The position numbers and the translations under genes are program-made. This document shows, in pieces, positions 22,540-35,439 of a stretch of DNA of 64,000 nt (positions are counted from its first letter, which is position 1; each line of letters begins with the position of its first letter). The notes under the pieces were generated by a model. That model was not told the origin of the DNA, made no database searches, and saw nothing but the letters and a program-made list of their open reading frames with translations. Origin of the DNA: Diphasiastrum complanatum (Eukaryota > Streptophyta > Lycopodiopsida > Lycopodiales > Lycopodiaceae); the NCBI GenBank assembly GCA_029204225.1, contig CM055094.1, positions 65,916,536 through 65,980,535 of the forward strand, given 5' to 3'.

Positions 22540-23129
22540 CTGCAACAAACATATGAAACTTTTTTCTACTCTCCATGATAAATTCTTCCAAAACACAAAT
22601 AAAAGGCCTGGTACTTTCAACCTAAACAATCAAATTCGGTGGTTTCTTGACAAAATATGGAAAAAAGAAAGAAGTTTATATGATACAAAGGAAAGGAAGG
22701 ACAAGGCAGTGGTGCAAAAGAAGAATTACCGGTTAAAAGATTGAACTCTTATAGAGATTGATTGGCTCGCAGGATGACGAAGATCAGGATAGAAGAACTC
22801 TCACTAGGAATACGGTGGATCAGCATGCACAAGGGCAATGCAAAGATCTTTTTACATTTACGTTACTGTAATAGGATGTTTGAGACCATTTATGTGAGAC
22901 ACTTTTACACTTGCATTTTATTACAAATCTTTGGCTTTATACACAAGTCCTTTTATGATATTGTGTTTGCTTGGTCATACATGCCTAACATCAAAAGTGA
23001 ATGGTACATTCCATTTGATGTTTTCTGCAATTTTGAAATTGAAAATCTATTGTTATGTTCTTGCTCTTCTCTGAAACGTTTCAAAAAATTTATTTCAAAA
23101 AAATTTGATCATGTGCTTACAACAGACTG
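22540..23129. other. Region between transposase-like gene and gypsy LTR
   Basis: It may include the first exon of the minus-strand transposase-like gene (an EEFIMESRKK-like end with a GTTTCA donor at about 22555). A plus-strand open frame at 22762-23181 has no recognisable domain. Confidence 0.35.
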
Positions 23130-24386
23130 TGTGATGCCTCGAAAATGTCAAATATTGAATATCAACATAAATATGGCATGATATACTCAAAAATGAAGAT
23201 ATGAGCTGGTTAAGTATAGATCATGAAGAGGCCTAAGTAAATTTTCAGGAATATATCTCCTAAGTACTTGCCTTGTAATTAAGGACAAGACCTTTAAAAG
23301 GAAAAGACATTGCCTTGGATAACCTTTACTATGTCGTCCATACAAAACGACTAGATACGAAAAGACATGTTAAACTAGAGTAACTTTAACTCATAGTTAA
23401 GTATACCTCCTATGGTATAGTTGAACGTATTTTCAGTCTAATTGTGAACTAGACCCTTTCGTGGGAGTGACGCACCTATTGTTTAAGAGGTGTGTTTGTT
23501 CGTCCCGTAGAACATATATAGATCTTACACTTCAGTCTCGATCATCGAGAGAGAAGAGTTTATGCTTATGTAAGAGATTGAAGAAGTGAATAGAGTTCTG
23601 TGAGTTATTTTCTCTTATCTCTGTTCTCTGCACTGCTGAGTGTGAGTGATCTTGAGTCTGCTAACAATCTCTAACGCATTTCATGAATTACTCTCTGATC
23701 AGATAGACGCTCTAGTGCATTACAGTCGTTTTGCTGGTTATCCGCAAAGCATGCTCAAAAGAATTCTCTTAAAACCATCTTATTTGTCTGTCGCGAATAC
23801 TTTCTTTTCGGCACTCAAATAATGACTATCTTTGGTACAGTCTAGCACGATCATTGAATAAAGCTGTATGTATACATATGAGATGACAGTCCCTGTCTGA
23901 AGAATTGAGTCTTTGATCTGTTTTCCTGATTGGCATTGACATAAGTTTCTAACGTGTTCTAAAACCATTCTAGCCATTAATTTGAACTCTAGTTGTTGAG
24001 GACTTATATCTAGAAACGAACAGTTCGCGAACACGATTAATTAATTGTCTGCACAGTCACGAATACATCGAACAATTCTCGATTCTCTGTTGATATCTTA
24101 ATCAGCTAGAGTGTAGTACTACTGTACTACTTTGATAACATCTCATTTGTAGAACGCGTTTCATTCGATTTGATAGACGCTGGATCGTTGTTATGAAATT
24201 ATTAACATTACATTTCCCAAACCATAAGTAATACTGGTTACTTTTTAATGTCTGTTGACAACCAGAATAACACTCGAAACCACTTGCCATAATTGTACCA
24301 AGTACATAACTTTCTAATGTTGTCTTCTGTGGGAACGACATTATCTACTATAAAATTTATATTAACCCTGTTGGTATAGTATGACA
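23130..24386 (+). repeat. 5' LTR of Ty3/gypsy (Tat/Athila-type) element
   Basis: Starts TGTGATGCC and ends TATGACA, a TG...CA LTR of about 1257 bp. The first 140 bp recur at 39150-39290 directly after a polypurine tract, and a primer-binding site follows its end, so both boundaries are supported. Words such as TTCGCGAA occur inside. Confidence 0.85.
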
Positions 24387-24389
24387 TTT

Positions 24390-24407
24390 TGGCGCCGTTG
24401 CCGGGGA
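24390..24407 (+). other. Primer-binding site of the gypsy element
   Basis: TGGCGCCGTTGCCGGGGA, four bases after the LTR end. This is the PBS type usual in plant Tat/Athila elements. Confidence 0.85.
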
Positions 24408-24549
24408 TAGTTTAGGAAAGCTATAAGAAATCTGACAAATCCATCTCCATCTCTAGTGTATGTCAGATAGATAATTCTGATTAGAACAATACCGTAAGCT
24501 TGGAGAGGAATTTTTACGAAGACAAAGTGAGAGTACTAGTCGAAGAAAT

Positions 24550-26277
24550 CTAGATGAAATCACTGCCCAGTTACTTGAACTCCAAATTAGCTTCCGTATG
24601 GAGGGTCCTGCTGCACGTTTCACTTCTATCTCTAAAATCAAGTACGATTATTTTAAAGGGACTTCTTCTGATGATGCAGATAGCTATGTCTCACAATTCG
24701 AGTCAATCGCTAATGCGAATAACGAGGGAACTGACGTAGACAAACTATGAATTTTTCCTGGTCTGTTAAGAAAGCAGGTGCACATCTGGTATATTCAAGT
24801 TGAACCAAGCCGTGTAGGAACCTGGTACTTGCTGAAAGATGCGTTTCTGAACCAGTTCAGAAAGATCGGCTACAAATCTAGAATTCTTGGATGTCTGAAC
24901 AATGTTCAGAAGAAGAGTAAAGAATCCCTTCACAAATATACACGAAAGGTTAAAAATTTCATAGGAAAACTAACCAGTGTATATCTCGTGGATATGCAGA
25001 TCAAATGGTTTTTGGCTGGTTTACCACCAAATATTGATCGGTATTGCAAACAAGGGGACATGACCTCCTTAGCAGCAGTAATAGCTAGTGCCGAAAATTT
25101 TGAGACCTCGAAACTAGCACGAAAGTGACGATCGACTAAGAAATCTCAAAAGTTGAAGACTGATTCTAGTGACAGCGATGATGATTCAGATTTTGATTCA
25201 AGTATCAGTTCTTCAAGCTCGGAATCTGAAAGCAGCGATTCATTAGAATCAGAAGCTGACAAAGGAGAGAGAAAAAATAAACGACGAACTAAATGAAAGG
25301 ACGATACGAAAGTTGTTGAGGATAAGTTGCCAACTTCTAAAGTTGAAAAGCTTTGGAAGAATAATATGGCTGACCTTAATAAAAGTTTAATGACTTGAAA
25401 GTGCAGATCTCTGAAGTTGCAGATAAAAGACCAAAAGCGTCTTCTTCCAACTCAGGAATGTGGTGTACGAAATGTGGAACTTTTGGACACACTAAGGAAG
25501 ACTGCACTACTGTGAATGTCAAGTACATTGAAGATTCTGCCCATGAGGTACTTTTTATTTTTCAAAATGATGTGACTACTAACTATGTTCAGGGTACTGC
25601 AGCATTAGTCCAGCAGGACAGACCCAAGTTTGCACCGAGAAGACAAAATCCTCTTGAATTTGTTGGACTAGCAAAGTCTCAAACCGTGACTAAACCAGTT
25701 TTGGACAACTGCTACAACTGTGGAGAGCCAAGACATTTTTCTCTTGACTGTTCTCAACCACGGAAGCCGATTGGCTATGTACAATTATGCTCGAATTGCA
25801 GAGAGCCTGGCCACAAGTATCCTGACTGCCCTTAGCCGTAGAAGCCGCGACCCAAATATCAGTCTTAGCAACACCAGCTGCTGCAGACACGAAAGCGAAA
25901 GCTGTGACTGATGCTGTTGTGCAGAGAATTGACGTTATTGAAGAAAAACCGACAAAGACAGAAGATCAGTTCTGGCCAAGTGACGTGGAAAAATTATTCA
26001 AAGTCACAACGAGAAGCAAAATCTCCTCGAAACCTGATCAAAAATCTTCGACAAAGCACAGAAATCCTCGAAGAAAAAATCCTCTAACAAAACAACGAAC
26101 AAATCTACGACTAAAGAATATCTCAAAGATGACCTTGACTATGACCATGATGCTGCGAAGTTATTTGCAAAAGATATCTCGGCAGAAGCAAAGGAAATCA
26201 TCAACGCTGAACTTCAAACAACTACAGAGAAGGTCGTCACTTTCGAGGAAGAGGACAAAGAAATTGCGAAGACGAAA
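24550..26277 (+). pseudogene. Gypsy gag (capsid and three zinc knuckles)
   Basis: The capsid-type retrotransposon-gag domain spans about 24560-25125 (YFKGTSSDDADSYVSQFE, then AFLNQFRKIGYKSR and KNFIGKLTSV), with a stop at about 24748. An acidic serine-rich linker follows (25140-25290, S/D/E clusters). Three CCHC knuckles (CX2CX4HX4C) are visible: CTKCGTFGHTKEDC near 25465, CYNCGEPRHFSLDC near 25710 and CSNCREPGHKYPDC near 25790. Stops at 25127, 25297 and 25833 break the frame. A Lys/Ser-rich stretch leads into the protease. Confidence 0.88.
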
Positions 26278-27177
26278 TTGTCTAGTGCTGTTATTAATAA
26301 ACCAACCTCAAAATTGAAGACAAAAGAATATGACATCGTGATTGATATTGGATCCCTTCGTCCAAACATTACTTTTGAGCAGCTGTTGGCTGATAACACT
26401 TATTATAGAAAGCAACTGAAAGGCCTTTATGTGCCCAAAAAGAAGAAAAAAATTTCTCTGCCAGATGCTGGTGTTTTGTCTATCGATTTAGGTGATCTCG
26501 GTGCACCTGAGATTGATATTACCATTGCGGGATGCATGATCGAAAAAGCGCCAATTGACTCTGGTTCAAGTGTGAACATAATAAAAGAAAGAACAACTCA
26601 TGCTTTGGGGCTGACTGACATTCAACCGACAAAGCGAAACATCAAGTTAGCTGATTTGACGCGTCAAAAACCTGTTGGAGAACTGAAGGTTGTCATTGTT
26701 TACATTCAAGCCAAGCCATTCACAATGAATTTCATAGTTATCAAACCACTTGGTTTGCCATCTTATTCTGTGCTAATTGGATGACCTTGGCTTTATCAAT
26801 CAAGCACAAGTGTACATTGGAAATCCAGAGAGCTGAGATTTCAGACTGGTGAGACCAATAACCGAGGTAAGCCAGCAGAACAAATCATAACCTGGAGTCA
26901 TGACAAATATGAAGGTGAAACTCCTTTGTCCGACACCAGCTTTACATCAGAAAAATCTCCGTATGCCTTGAATATTTTTTTCAGTGAATCTGATATTGAA
27001 GTGCAGTACTTTGAATATTATGAGAACACTGATGACAAAGAATTCTTCGATGCTTGCAACTCTGAAGCGGATGTTTCGTATGAAGAAATTAACGTTGCAG
27101 ACACGAACTCGAAAGAGTCTGACGATTCGAGTGACAAATCTGAATACGAATTTGGTAACAAGAACCAGGTTGATGAA
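26278..27177 (+). pseudogene. Gypsy aspartic protease region
   Basis: The open frame at 26278-26784 contains the retroviral-type protease active site PIDSGSSVNII (about 26551-26583; the family usually has DTGA or DSGS), then LADLTRQKPVGELKVVIVYI and SYSVLIG with a stop in place of the next Arg/Trp. The rest (26800-27177) is an acidic spacer toward RT. It is followed in the same orientation by RT copy A. Confidence 0.82.
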
Positions 27178-29772
27178 TACCTGCAGAATTCGGAGAGCAC
27201 CGAATTGTTCTTAAGGAAGATGCTATACTTGTTCAACAGAGACAGTATCGGCTCAATCCTAAGTACTCTCTCATGGTCAAGGACGAACTTAACAAGCACC
27301 TTAAGTCAGGTATAATCTATCTCGTCTTAAGTAGTGAATGAGTTTCACCCATTGTTGTCATCCCAAAGAAGAAGATTGGCAAAATACGAATATGCCAGGA
27401 TTTCCGCAAACTTAATGTTGTCACAAGAAAGGACCATCATCCTCTGCCTTTCACTGATTCCATCCTAGATCAAGTTGCTGGTCAAGAGCGTTACAGTTTC
27501 CGTGACGGCTTTTCTGGATATAATCAGGTTGGAGTGCGAAAGGAGGATCATTCAAAGACCACATTCACTATGGATTGGGGCACTTATGCCTACAACAAAA
27601 TGCCCTTTGGTCTTTGTAACGCTCCAGCGACTTTTCAGCAAATCATGATGTTAATTTTCACTGCCTTCTTGAGAACTTTTCTCGAAATATTTATAGATGA
27701 TTTCTATGTATACAGTGATACAAAGACACACCTACAGAAGCTGAAATTAACATTGCAACGGTGTCGAGATACTTGTTTATCTCTTCATCCAGAGAAATAG
27801 TTTTTGGTATGAAAGAAGGAATATTGCTCAGACATAAAATATCTAACAGAGGAATAGAAGTCGACAAAGATAAAGTTGAGCTTATAAAGAATCTCCAGAT
27901 ACCAACCAATTTACGTGAACTAAGAGGTTTCTTAGGACATGTTGGCTATTACAGGAGATTTATTCAAAATCATGTTTCTATTGCTGCCTCTCTTACACAT
28001 CTACTAAAGAAACAAGTGAAATACTTGTAGACGAATGAACAGCAGAAAGTATTTGAAGAACTTAAGCAAAGATTGATCAATGCTCCTATTCTGAGACCAC
28101 CCAACTGGGCTATTTTATTTCACAGTTATGTGGATATTTTTGCATTTGCTATTGGCGTTTGTCTAAGCTAGAAGGATGACTAGAAGAAGGATCATCCCAT
28201 CTACTATGCGAGTCGACAGCTCGGTGCATCAGAGAAGAATTATTCGGCTACAGAAAGGGAAGCACTTGGCATGATTTTCACTGTTAAAAAATTTCGGCAT
28301 TAGTTGCTGGGATATGCATTTATTTTTCATGTGGATCATTATGCTCTTAAGTATCTTGTAAGTAAACCAGATCTATCAGGACGAACTGCTCGATGGGTTC
28401 TACTGCTGCAGGAATTCACTTATCAAGTAGAGCTTTGTCAAGGAAAATATCATACGAATGCTGATTATCTATCGTGACTCAGCACCGGAAAAACTGAAGA
28501 CCCTACCAATGATAATTTTCCAGACGAACATTCATTCGAGATTTCATCTACAAATTCGCTATATTCTGATATCATTACTTATCTCAAGGATCATATATAT
28601 CCGGATGGTTAGATTTGGAGCAAAAGACAGTTTTTCAATATAAGATAGCAACTTATACAATTATTAACAATGTTCTGTACAAGCTTGGTACTGACCATCA
28701 ACTACGAAGATGTCTCGAAACTGAAGACATTAAAAAGGTCGTTAAAGCCTTACACTCAGAAGATGCTGGTGGATATTTTGCTTTGAAGAATACAGTTTAT
28801 AAGATATTGATTGCCAAGTATTGGTGGCCAACAATGTTCAAGGATGTATCAAATTTTATTTGTTCATGTGATCCATGCCAGAGATTTGGTAAGCCTACAA
28901 AAGCAATGAATTGGCCGTTGACACCAATCCTGCCTCTTGCACCATTCGAGAAGTGGGGGATTGACTTTGTCGGTCCAATCAAACCTGTTACCCGACATAC
29001 GAAATGTCATTATATTCTAGTTGCAATGGATTATGCTACCAAGAACGTTGAAGCAGAGGCGACAAAACTAAACGATGCGAAAACTGTCACGACGTTCTTA
29101 TTCAAATATATCATCACAAGATATGGTTGTCCACTTGAACTAGTAAGTGACCGAGGTACACATTTTTTAAATGACACTATATGGTTGCTAAGAACTTATT
29201 TCTTGATCAAACACAGAAAAACTACACCGTATAATCCAAAAGCAAATGGGTTGACAGAAAGAACTAATGTAATTTTATGTAAGATCCTGACTAAAATTAC
29301 TATTGCACATGCAACGGATTGGGATTAGAAACTACCATCAGTTCTCTGGGCTTATCACAACACAGAGAAAATCGCGACGAAAAAGACACCATATTTTCTT
29401 ACGTATGGTATGCATCCTATTTTGCCAATTGAATTTGAGGTGAAAACCTTTCGTATTCAAGCTCAACGAACAGATGCAGAATGTATAAACAAAAGGTTGA
29501 CTAATATTGAAGAACTAGCTGAAGCTCGAGAGACTTCACAAAAACTAACGGAGGAAATCCAGGAACAAAGAAAGAAGAAATATGACAGTCATATAAAAAA
29601 ATGTGATCTTAAAGCTGATGATTATGCGCTGATATATGACAGTCGCCATCAAAAGTTCCCTGAAAAACTCCATATGCGATGGCTTGGACCTTATAAAGTC
29701 ATAGAGGTGTTTGACAATGGTTCTGACTTGAAGGTAAACTCTTACCTACACGTATTAACGGGTCCAGACTGA
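27178..29772 (+). pseudogene. Gypsy pol copy A (RT, RNase H, integrase)
   Basis: RT: RICQDFRKLN-type block (27380-27425), MPFGLCNAPATF (27600), FIDDFYVYSD with the catalytic Asp pair (about 27691-27720). RNase H: YYASRQL-ASEKNYSATEREAL (about 28200-28260) with two stops nearby. Integrase: zinc module ending CSCDPCQRFGKP (28860-28895), WGIDFVGP (first Asp, about 28957), LVSDRGTHFLND (second Asp, about 29145) and NGLTER (Glu, about 29250). The C-terminal part is at 29410-29772. Several stops make it inactive. The segment from 27178 to 30729 is the same as 32838-36240 apart from scattered substitutions and small indels. Confidence 0.9.
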
Positions 29773-29802
29773 AGAAATACTACCTTTGACCAGAATTTTT
29801 TT

Positions 29803-30245
29803 TATTCTTATTATTTTCTAGTATTTTTCTGGAATTAATAGCGAATTTTCTTTTATCTTTTCTAAAAATTTTCGCGACTTTTCTTTTCTTTTTTCTAGAA
29901 ATTTTCATGAAATTTTCTACCACCGTCCAACATTTTTCATAATGTTTCGTGAAATTTTCAAGAATTTTTCTTGACTTCTCTCAATCTTTCAATATCATTT
30001 TTAAGATATTTTCGAGAATTTTTCGCGACACTAAATTTGTTAATCAAATTTTCGTAAATCGTTTTTGAGAATTTTTCTAGAATCTTTTCTAGCATTCTCT
30101 CTAGTTTTTCGAAAAAATTTCTAGTATGTTGCTAAAATTTTCGAGAAATTTTCGTGAGTTTCTGTATCACTTTCTTTTTAAGGAATCTACGAGAAAGTTT
30201 CGCGAAACTTTTCTAGAATCGTTTTAGCATATTTTCAAGAATCTC
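29803..30245. repeat. Array of TTCNNGAA palindromes, copy A
   Basis: Eleven TTCNNGAA words (for example TTCTAGAA, TTCGAGAA, TTCGCGAA, TTCAAGAA) lie in about 440 bp of T-rich sequence downstream of the integrase. They are degenerate repeats of TTTTCTAGAATTTTTCGAG type. The word matches the core of a heat-shock element, but phased triplets are not regular. Confidence 0.75.
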
Positions 30246-30729
30246 TCGACCTATATTTTGTATCCCTCCATTAAAGATGATGGCCACGTGATCATCATTA
30301 TTCACACGTGTGTACGCTCACATATCAAAACAAATATTGTTTCTCCTTAATTAATTAATTTATTTTTCACAAACGGTCTTCCGTCATTAAAGATCGATTT
30401 GTCAAATTATAGTTTCAAACACTGAGCCATGCACGTCCTCCATAAATGAAAGTGACAGATGTCAAGTCACCATGCCATGTCATCATCCCTTCCACACCGC
30501 TACTGCTTATCAGAGTTATTTTCTATTTTTCTTCTTTACACTTTCTGCCTGCAAGTTTATGATTTCCTGCGCTCATTTTCTTTGCGATCAAAGCACTCTT
30601 TTGCGAACTATTATGATCTACGGAGCTATCGTCAAACATTCGACCAATGGCTTTCGGATCAAGCTCTAGCTCTAATATCATCTGGAAAGCACGTGCAGGA
30701 ATCCGCCTGGCATCCATCCAGTCCTTTTT
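30246..30729 (+). pseudogene. 3' part of gypsy copy A and truncated extra ORF
   Basis: Homologous to 35790-36250. It ends with the start of an additional ORF (ATG 30647, MAFGSSSSSNIIWKARAG) whose full version is at 36165. Homology to copy B stops abruptly after 30729. Confidence 0.7.
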
Positions 30730-31040
30730 CAAAGCCAAGGCAGTAAGAGTAGCTGATGCTAGGACCACTGCCAAGTTTCTTTATGAAAAAAATATCATTG
30801 TGCGCTTTGGATTCCCGGTGGAGATAGTCAGCAATTGCGGGAGTCATTTCATCAATGAGACCATCAAGGTCCTATTGGAGGAATTCTTCGTGGTCCATAG
30901 AACAAGTACACCTTATTATCCATGCAGTAATGGACAAGTAGAGTCATCCAATAAGATCATGTGTAGCATACTCACGAAAACAGTTGAAGCTAGCAGATCG
31001 GATTGGGAACACAAGTTACATGCTGCTCGGTGGGCAACTG
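30730..31040 (+). pseudogene. Foreign gypsy integrase fragment
   Basis: Reads in frame from the truncated extra ORF: ARTTAKFLYEKNIIVRFG, then EIVSNCGSHFIN (second catalytic block, Asp replaced by Asn) and SNGQVESSNK (Glu block). The sequence differs from the integrases of copies A and B, so it comes from another gypsy family joined by recombination or insertion. Confidence 0.82.
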
Positions 31041-31127
31041 TTTTCCGTACTTTTACTGTTCCATTGTTTTTTTTTAAATTTTTTCTCATTTTCTTCTTTG
31101 TAACAAACTCTAATTATCACCACTAAC

Positions 31128-32704
31128 ATGGCCACTTCATCCTCTTTGGAAGACTCTGGCACCAAGCAAGTCATCCAATGCGACGTGCTATCCGCCACCC
31201 AGATATGGGCCTTGCCTTCTGATGTCCTAATTAAGCCATGGCTTTAGATTGCTGACCCACAATGGGTTTCTACCCAACGCTTTTCAGCTCTAACATTAAC
31301 ATGGACCTCACATTGCATGCTTATGCCTCGTGGGACACACAAAAGTCGCGTTTCTACTTCTTGTACCAGGGTACCGCGTACAAGGTACGAATTAACACAG
31401 ACTCGATGGTCACTATCAGCATTACATCAGCCAATCTCTCATCGTCAAGCAAAGATCTTGATAAAACCCTTCGTCATCCAGACTGCACCAGAGATTCCAA
31501 TTCAAACTAACAACGAGTACCTGATAGAGGCTATCGCGGACATAGTCATTCAGGCGGCCGCGCATCTGTTGAAAAACTTTTTGGTTGTTTCAACATTTTG
31601 CAAGGACAGAATCCAGTCCAAGCTGCTTAGTCAAATTGTGGAGTTCTTTTTAGGATTTCTAGGTTCCACAATAATGCCATACGACTGGCATACTTTCCTC
31701 ATCCATGAACTAACAATCTCCATCAAACCAAACTCTCGAGATCATATCACAGCAGGCCCCCTGCTGTGTAACTTCACCTGTGCACTTCTAGAGATGAGAG
31801 TGCGCGACTTCCACCCTTTTAGCATCCTCTCAGCCACCGTTCCATACACTAACTTGTATCCACCGCAATCAATTGCTTCCACCTCCATCCAGCTTGCTGT
31901 CATTGACACAACGGCTAGCAAGTAAATGCATGACGCTGCCCCCTCCTCTTCATCTCCACCTACTACCAGACGCCGCACCACCACCACACCACTAACAGTA
32001 ACTACTGCTTTTGTTTCCATTCCCATCTCCTCTATAACAACTGCTTTTACCTCTGTTCCATCTTCCACCACCCCTTCCATTACCATCGCTTCTTCCATCC
32101 CTCTTGCTTCCACCACTATTCCTCTTTAGTTCAATCCTGCTGATTCACAGTTGTCTCCCGACACCATGGCTTGGATGCAAGTCATCAATTTCACACTGCC
32201 AAGCTAGGGCTCATCTCCTCCTTCTTCTCCTTCCGTCCTCCACACCATCCTACAGTTCCCCTCTGTTCCTCCCATTCTCTCTTTTGGACAAGTTGTCCCT
32301 CTTCCTGTCTCTACTTTTGCTTCTCTCACACCCCCCACTTCTCCATCAAAGGCTGTCGAGGGTGACAAATCGTTGCTTGATGATGCATTTGTACAAACAG
32401 TTTTCATTCCATCATTAGATTGTGCAGATCCCACTGCACCTAATGGCCAGAAATCACCGGAGAAGCCCATAGAGGAGGACAACGACGATACAGTACAGGT
32501 CGTCGGGGCCACTACATCACAAGCCCCTACCAGCATAAGCGTACTGGCTATTCCAACGGACTTATTGATTTGGAAACCTTCATCCAGGACGTGGTAGCTG
32601 CCCAAACCTCTCTAGATAGCCAGGTATTGAAGTTAGCCACAAGCAACATGCAGCTGCGAGCCGAGATTCAAAAGCTGCTGCAGGAATTTACTAGATTCTA
32701 CTGA
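31128..32704 (+). pseudogene. Extra ORF of a gypsy element, unknown function
   Basis: From ATG 31128 (MATSSSLEDSGTKQVIQCDV) a broken frame runs to about 32600. A globular part (31317-31925, with NNEYLIEAIADIVIQAAAHL) is followed by a Ser/Thr/Pro-rich stretch (31926-32360) and a short helical end near 32620-32700. This layout (globular, low-complexity, coiled coil) resembles the extra ORF at 36165-38194. It is probably the extra ORF of a related Tat-type element. No catalytic motif seen. Confidence 0.5.
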
Positions 32705-35430
32705 ACTGATTGAACTTGCACCTGGCAGATTTGTGCATGTTTCAAAGTTACTTGGAGAATCGGAGTTAGTGGAATTCACTGAACTATTGAAGGAGTATCA
32801 AGACGTTTTTGCCTGGTCGCTCGATGATTTGAAGGATATACCTGCAGAATTCGGAGAGCACCGAATTGATCTTAAGGAAGATGCTGTACCTATTCGACAA
32901 AGACAGTATCGTCTCAATCCTAAGTACTCTCTCATGGCCAAGGACGAATTTATCAAGCACCTTAAGGTAGGTATAATCTATCTCGTCTTAAATAGTGAAT
33001 GAGTTTCATCCATTGTTGTCATCCCAAAGAAGAAGACTGGCAAAATACAAATATGCCAGGATTTCCGCAAACTCAATTCTGCCACAAGGAAGGACCATCA
33101 TCCTCTGCCTTTCATTGATTCTATCCTAGATCAGGTTGCTGGTCAAGAGCGTTATAGTTTTTGTGACGGCTTTTCTGCATATAATCAGGTTGGAGTGCGA
33201 AAGAAGGATCGTTCAAAGACCACATTCACTATGGATTGGGGCACTTATGCCTATAACAAAATGCCCTTTGGTCTTTGTAATGCTCCAGCGCCTTTTCAGC
33301 GAATCATGATGCTAATTTTCGCTGCCTTCCTGAGAACTTTTTTCGAAATATTTATTGATGATTTCTGTGTATACAGTGATATAAAGCCATGCTTGTAGAA
33401 GCTGAAATTAACATTGCAACGGTCTTGAGATACTTGTTTATCTCTTCATCCAGAGAAATGTTTTTTTGGGATGAAAGAAGGAATATTGCTCGGACACAGA
33501 ATATCTAACAGAGGAATAGAAGTCGACAAAGATAAAGTCGAGCTTATAAAGAATCTCCAGATACCAACCAATTTACGTGAACAAAGAGCTTTCTTAGGAC
33601 ATGTTGGCTATTACAGGAGATTTATTCAAAATCATGCTTCAATTGCTATCTCCCTTACACATCTACTGAAGAAAACTTGTGGACGAATAAATAGTAGAAA
33701 GCATTCGAAGATCTTAAGCAAAGGTTGATCAATGCTCCTATTCTGAGACCACCCAACTGGGCTATTTTAGTGGATGTTTCTACATTTGTTATTGGCGTCT
33801 GTCTAAGTCAAAAGGATGACCAAAAGAAGGATCATCCTATCTACTATGCAAGTCGACAGCTCAGTGCATCAGAGAAGAATTATTCGGCTATAGAAAGGGA
33901 AGCACTTGGCATGATTTTCACTGTTAAATATTTTTGGCATTACTTGCTGGGATATGCATTTATTTTTCGTGTGGATCATTATGCTCTTAAGTATCTTGTA
34001 AGTAAACCAGATCTATCAGGACAAATTGTTCGATGGGTTCTACTTCTGCAAGAATTCACTTATCAAGTAGAGCTTTGTCAATGAAACTATCATACGAATG
34101 CTGATTATCTATCGCGACTCAGCACCGGAAAAACTGAAGACCCTATCAATGATGATTTTTCAGATGAACATTTATTCGAGATTTCATCTATAAATTCACT
34201 ATTTTCTGATATTATTACTTATCTTAAGGATCAGATATATCCAGATGGTTACGATTTGGAGCAAAAGACAGTTTTTCAATATAAGGTAGCACCTTATACA
34301 ATTAGTAACAATTTTCTATACAAGCTTGGTGTTGACCATCAACTACAAAGATGTCTCAAAACTGAAGACATTAAAAAGGTCGTTAAAGCCTTACACTCAG
34401 AAGATGCTGGTGGACATTTTGCTTTGAAGAATACAGTTTATAAGATATTGACTGCCAAGTATTGGTGGCCAACAATGTTCAAGGATGTATCAAATTTTAT
34501 TTGTTCATGTGATCCATGCTAGAGATTTGGTAAGCCTACAAAAGCAATGAATTGGCCGTTGACACCAATCCTGCCTCTTGCACCATTCGAGAAGTGGGGG
34601 ATTGACTTTGTCGGTCCAATCAAACCTGTTACCCGACATACGAAATGTCGTTATATTCTAGTTGCAACGGATTATGCTACCAAGAACGTTGAAGCAGAGG
34701 CGACAAAACTAAACGATGCGAAAACTGTCGCGACGTTCTTATTCAAATATATCATCACAAGATATGGTTGTCTACTCGAACTAGTAAGTGACCGAGGTAC
34801 ACGTTTTTTAAATGACACTATACGGTTGCTGACAACTTATTTTCTGATCAAACACAAAAAAACTACACCGTAAAAGCAAACGGGTTGACAGAAAGAGCTA
34901 ATATATTTTATGTAAAATCTTGAACAAAATTACTATTGCACATGCAACGGATTGGGATCAGAAACTACCATCAGTTTTCTAGGCTTATCGCAACACAGAG
35001 AAAATCACGACGAAACTGACACCATATTTTCTTACGTATGGTATGCATCCTATTTTGCCAATTGAATTTGAGGTGAAAACCTTGCGAATTCAAGCTCAAC
35101 GAGCAGATGCAGAATGTATAAACGAAAGGTTGACTAATATTGAAGAACTAGTTGAAGCTCGAGAGACTTCTCAAAAACTAACGGAGGAAATCCAGAAACA
35201 AAGAAAGAAGAAATATGACAGTCATATAAAAAAATGTGATCTTAAAGTTGATGATTATGCGCTAATATATGACAGTCGCCATCAAAAGTTCTCCGGAAAA
35301 CTCCATATGTGATGGCTTGGACCTTATAAAGTCATAGAGGTGTTTGACAATGGTTCTGTGCAACTTCAATCACTTGAAGGTGAACTCTTACCTACATGTA
35401 TTAACGGGTCCAGACTGAAGAAATACTATC
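32705..35430 (+). pseudogene. Gypsy pol copy B (RT, RNase H, integrase)
   Basis: Starts upstream of the RT core with ELLKEYQDVFAWSLDDLKD, then RT blocks MPFGLCNAPAPF and FIDDFCVYSD (33350-33375), RNase H with YYASRQLSASEKNYSAIERE (33840-33900), and integrase with HSEDAGGHFALK and CSCDP (its final Cys-x-x-Gln region has a stop at 34519), WGIDFVGP, LVSDRGTRFLND. The His in GGHF is intact here but is Tyr in copy A. A 13-nt deletion near 34870 removes the PYNP part. Stops at 33000, 33397 and 34083 and others inactivate it. Confidence 0.9.
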
Positions 35431-35439
35431 TTTGACCAG

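Noticed and set aside
22762-23181. Plus-strand 139-residue open frame as a gene
   Set aside because: No recognisable domain, and it runs into the gypsy LTR.
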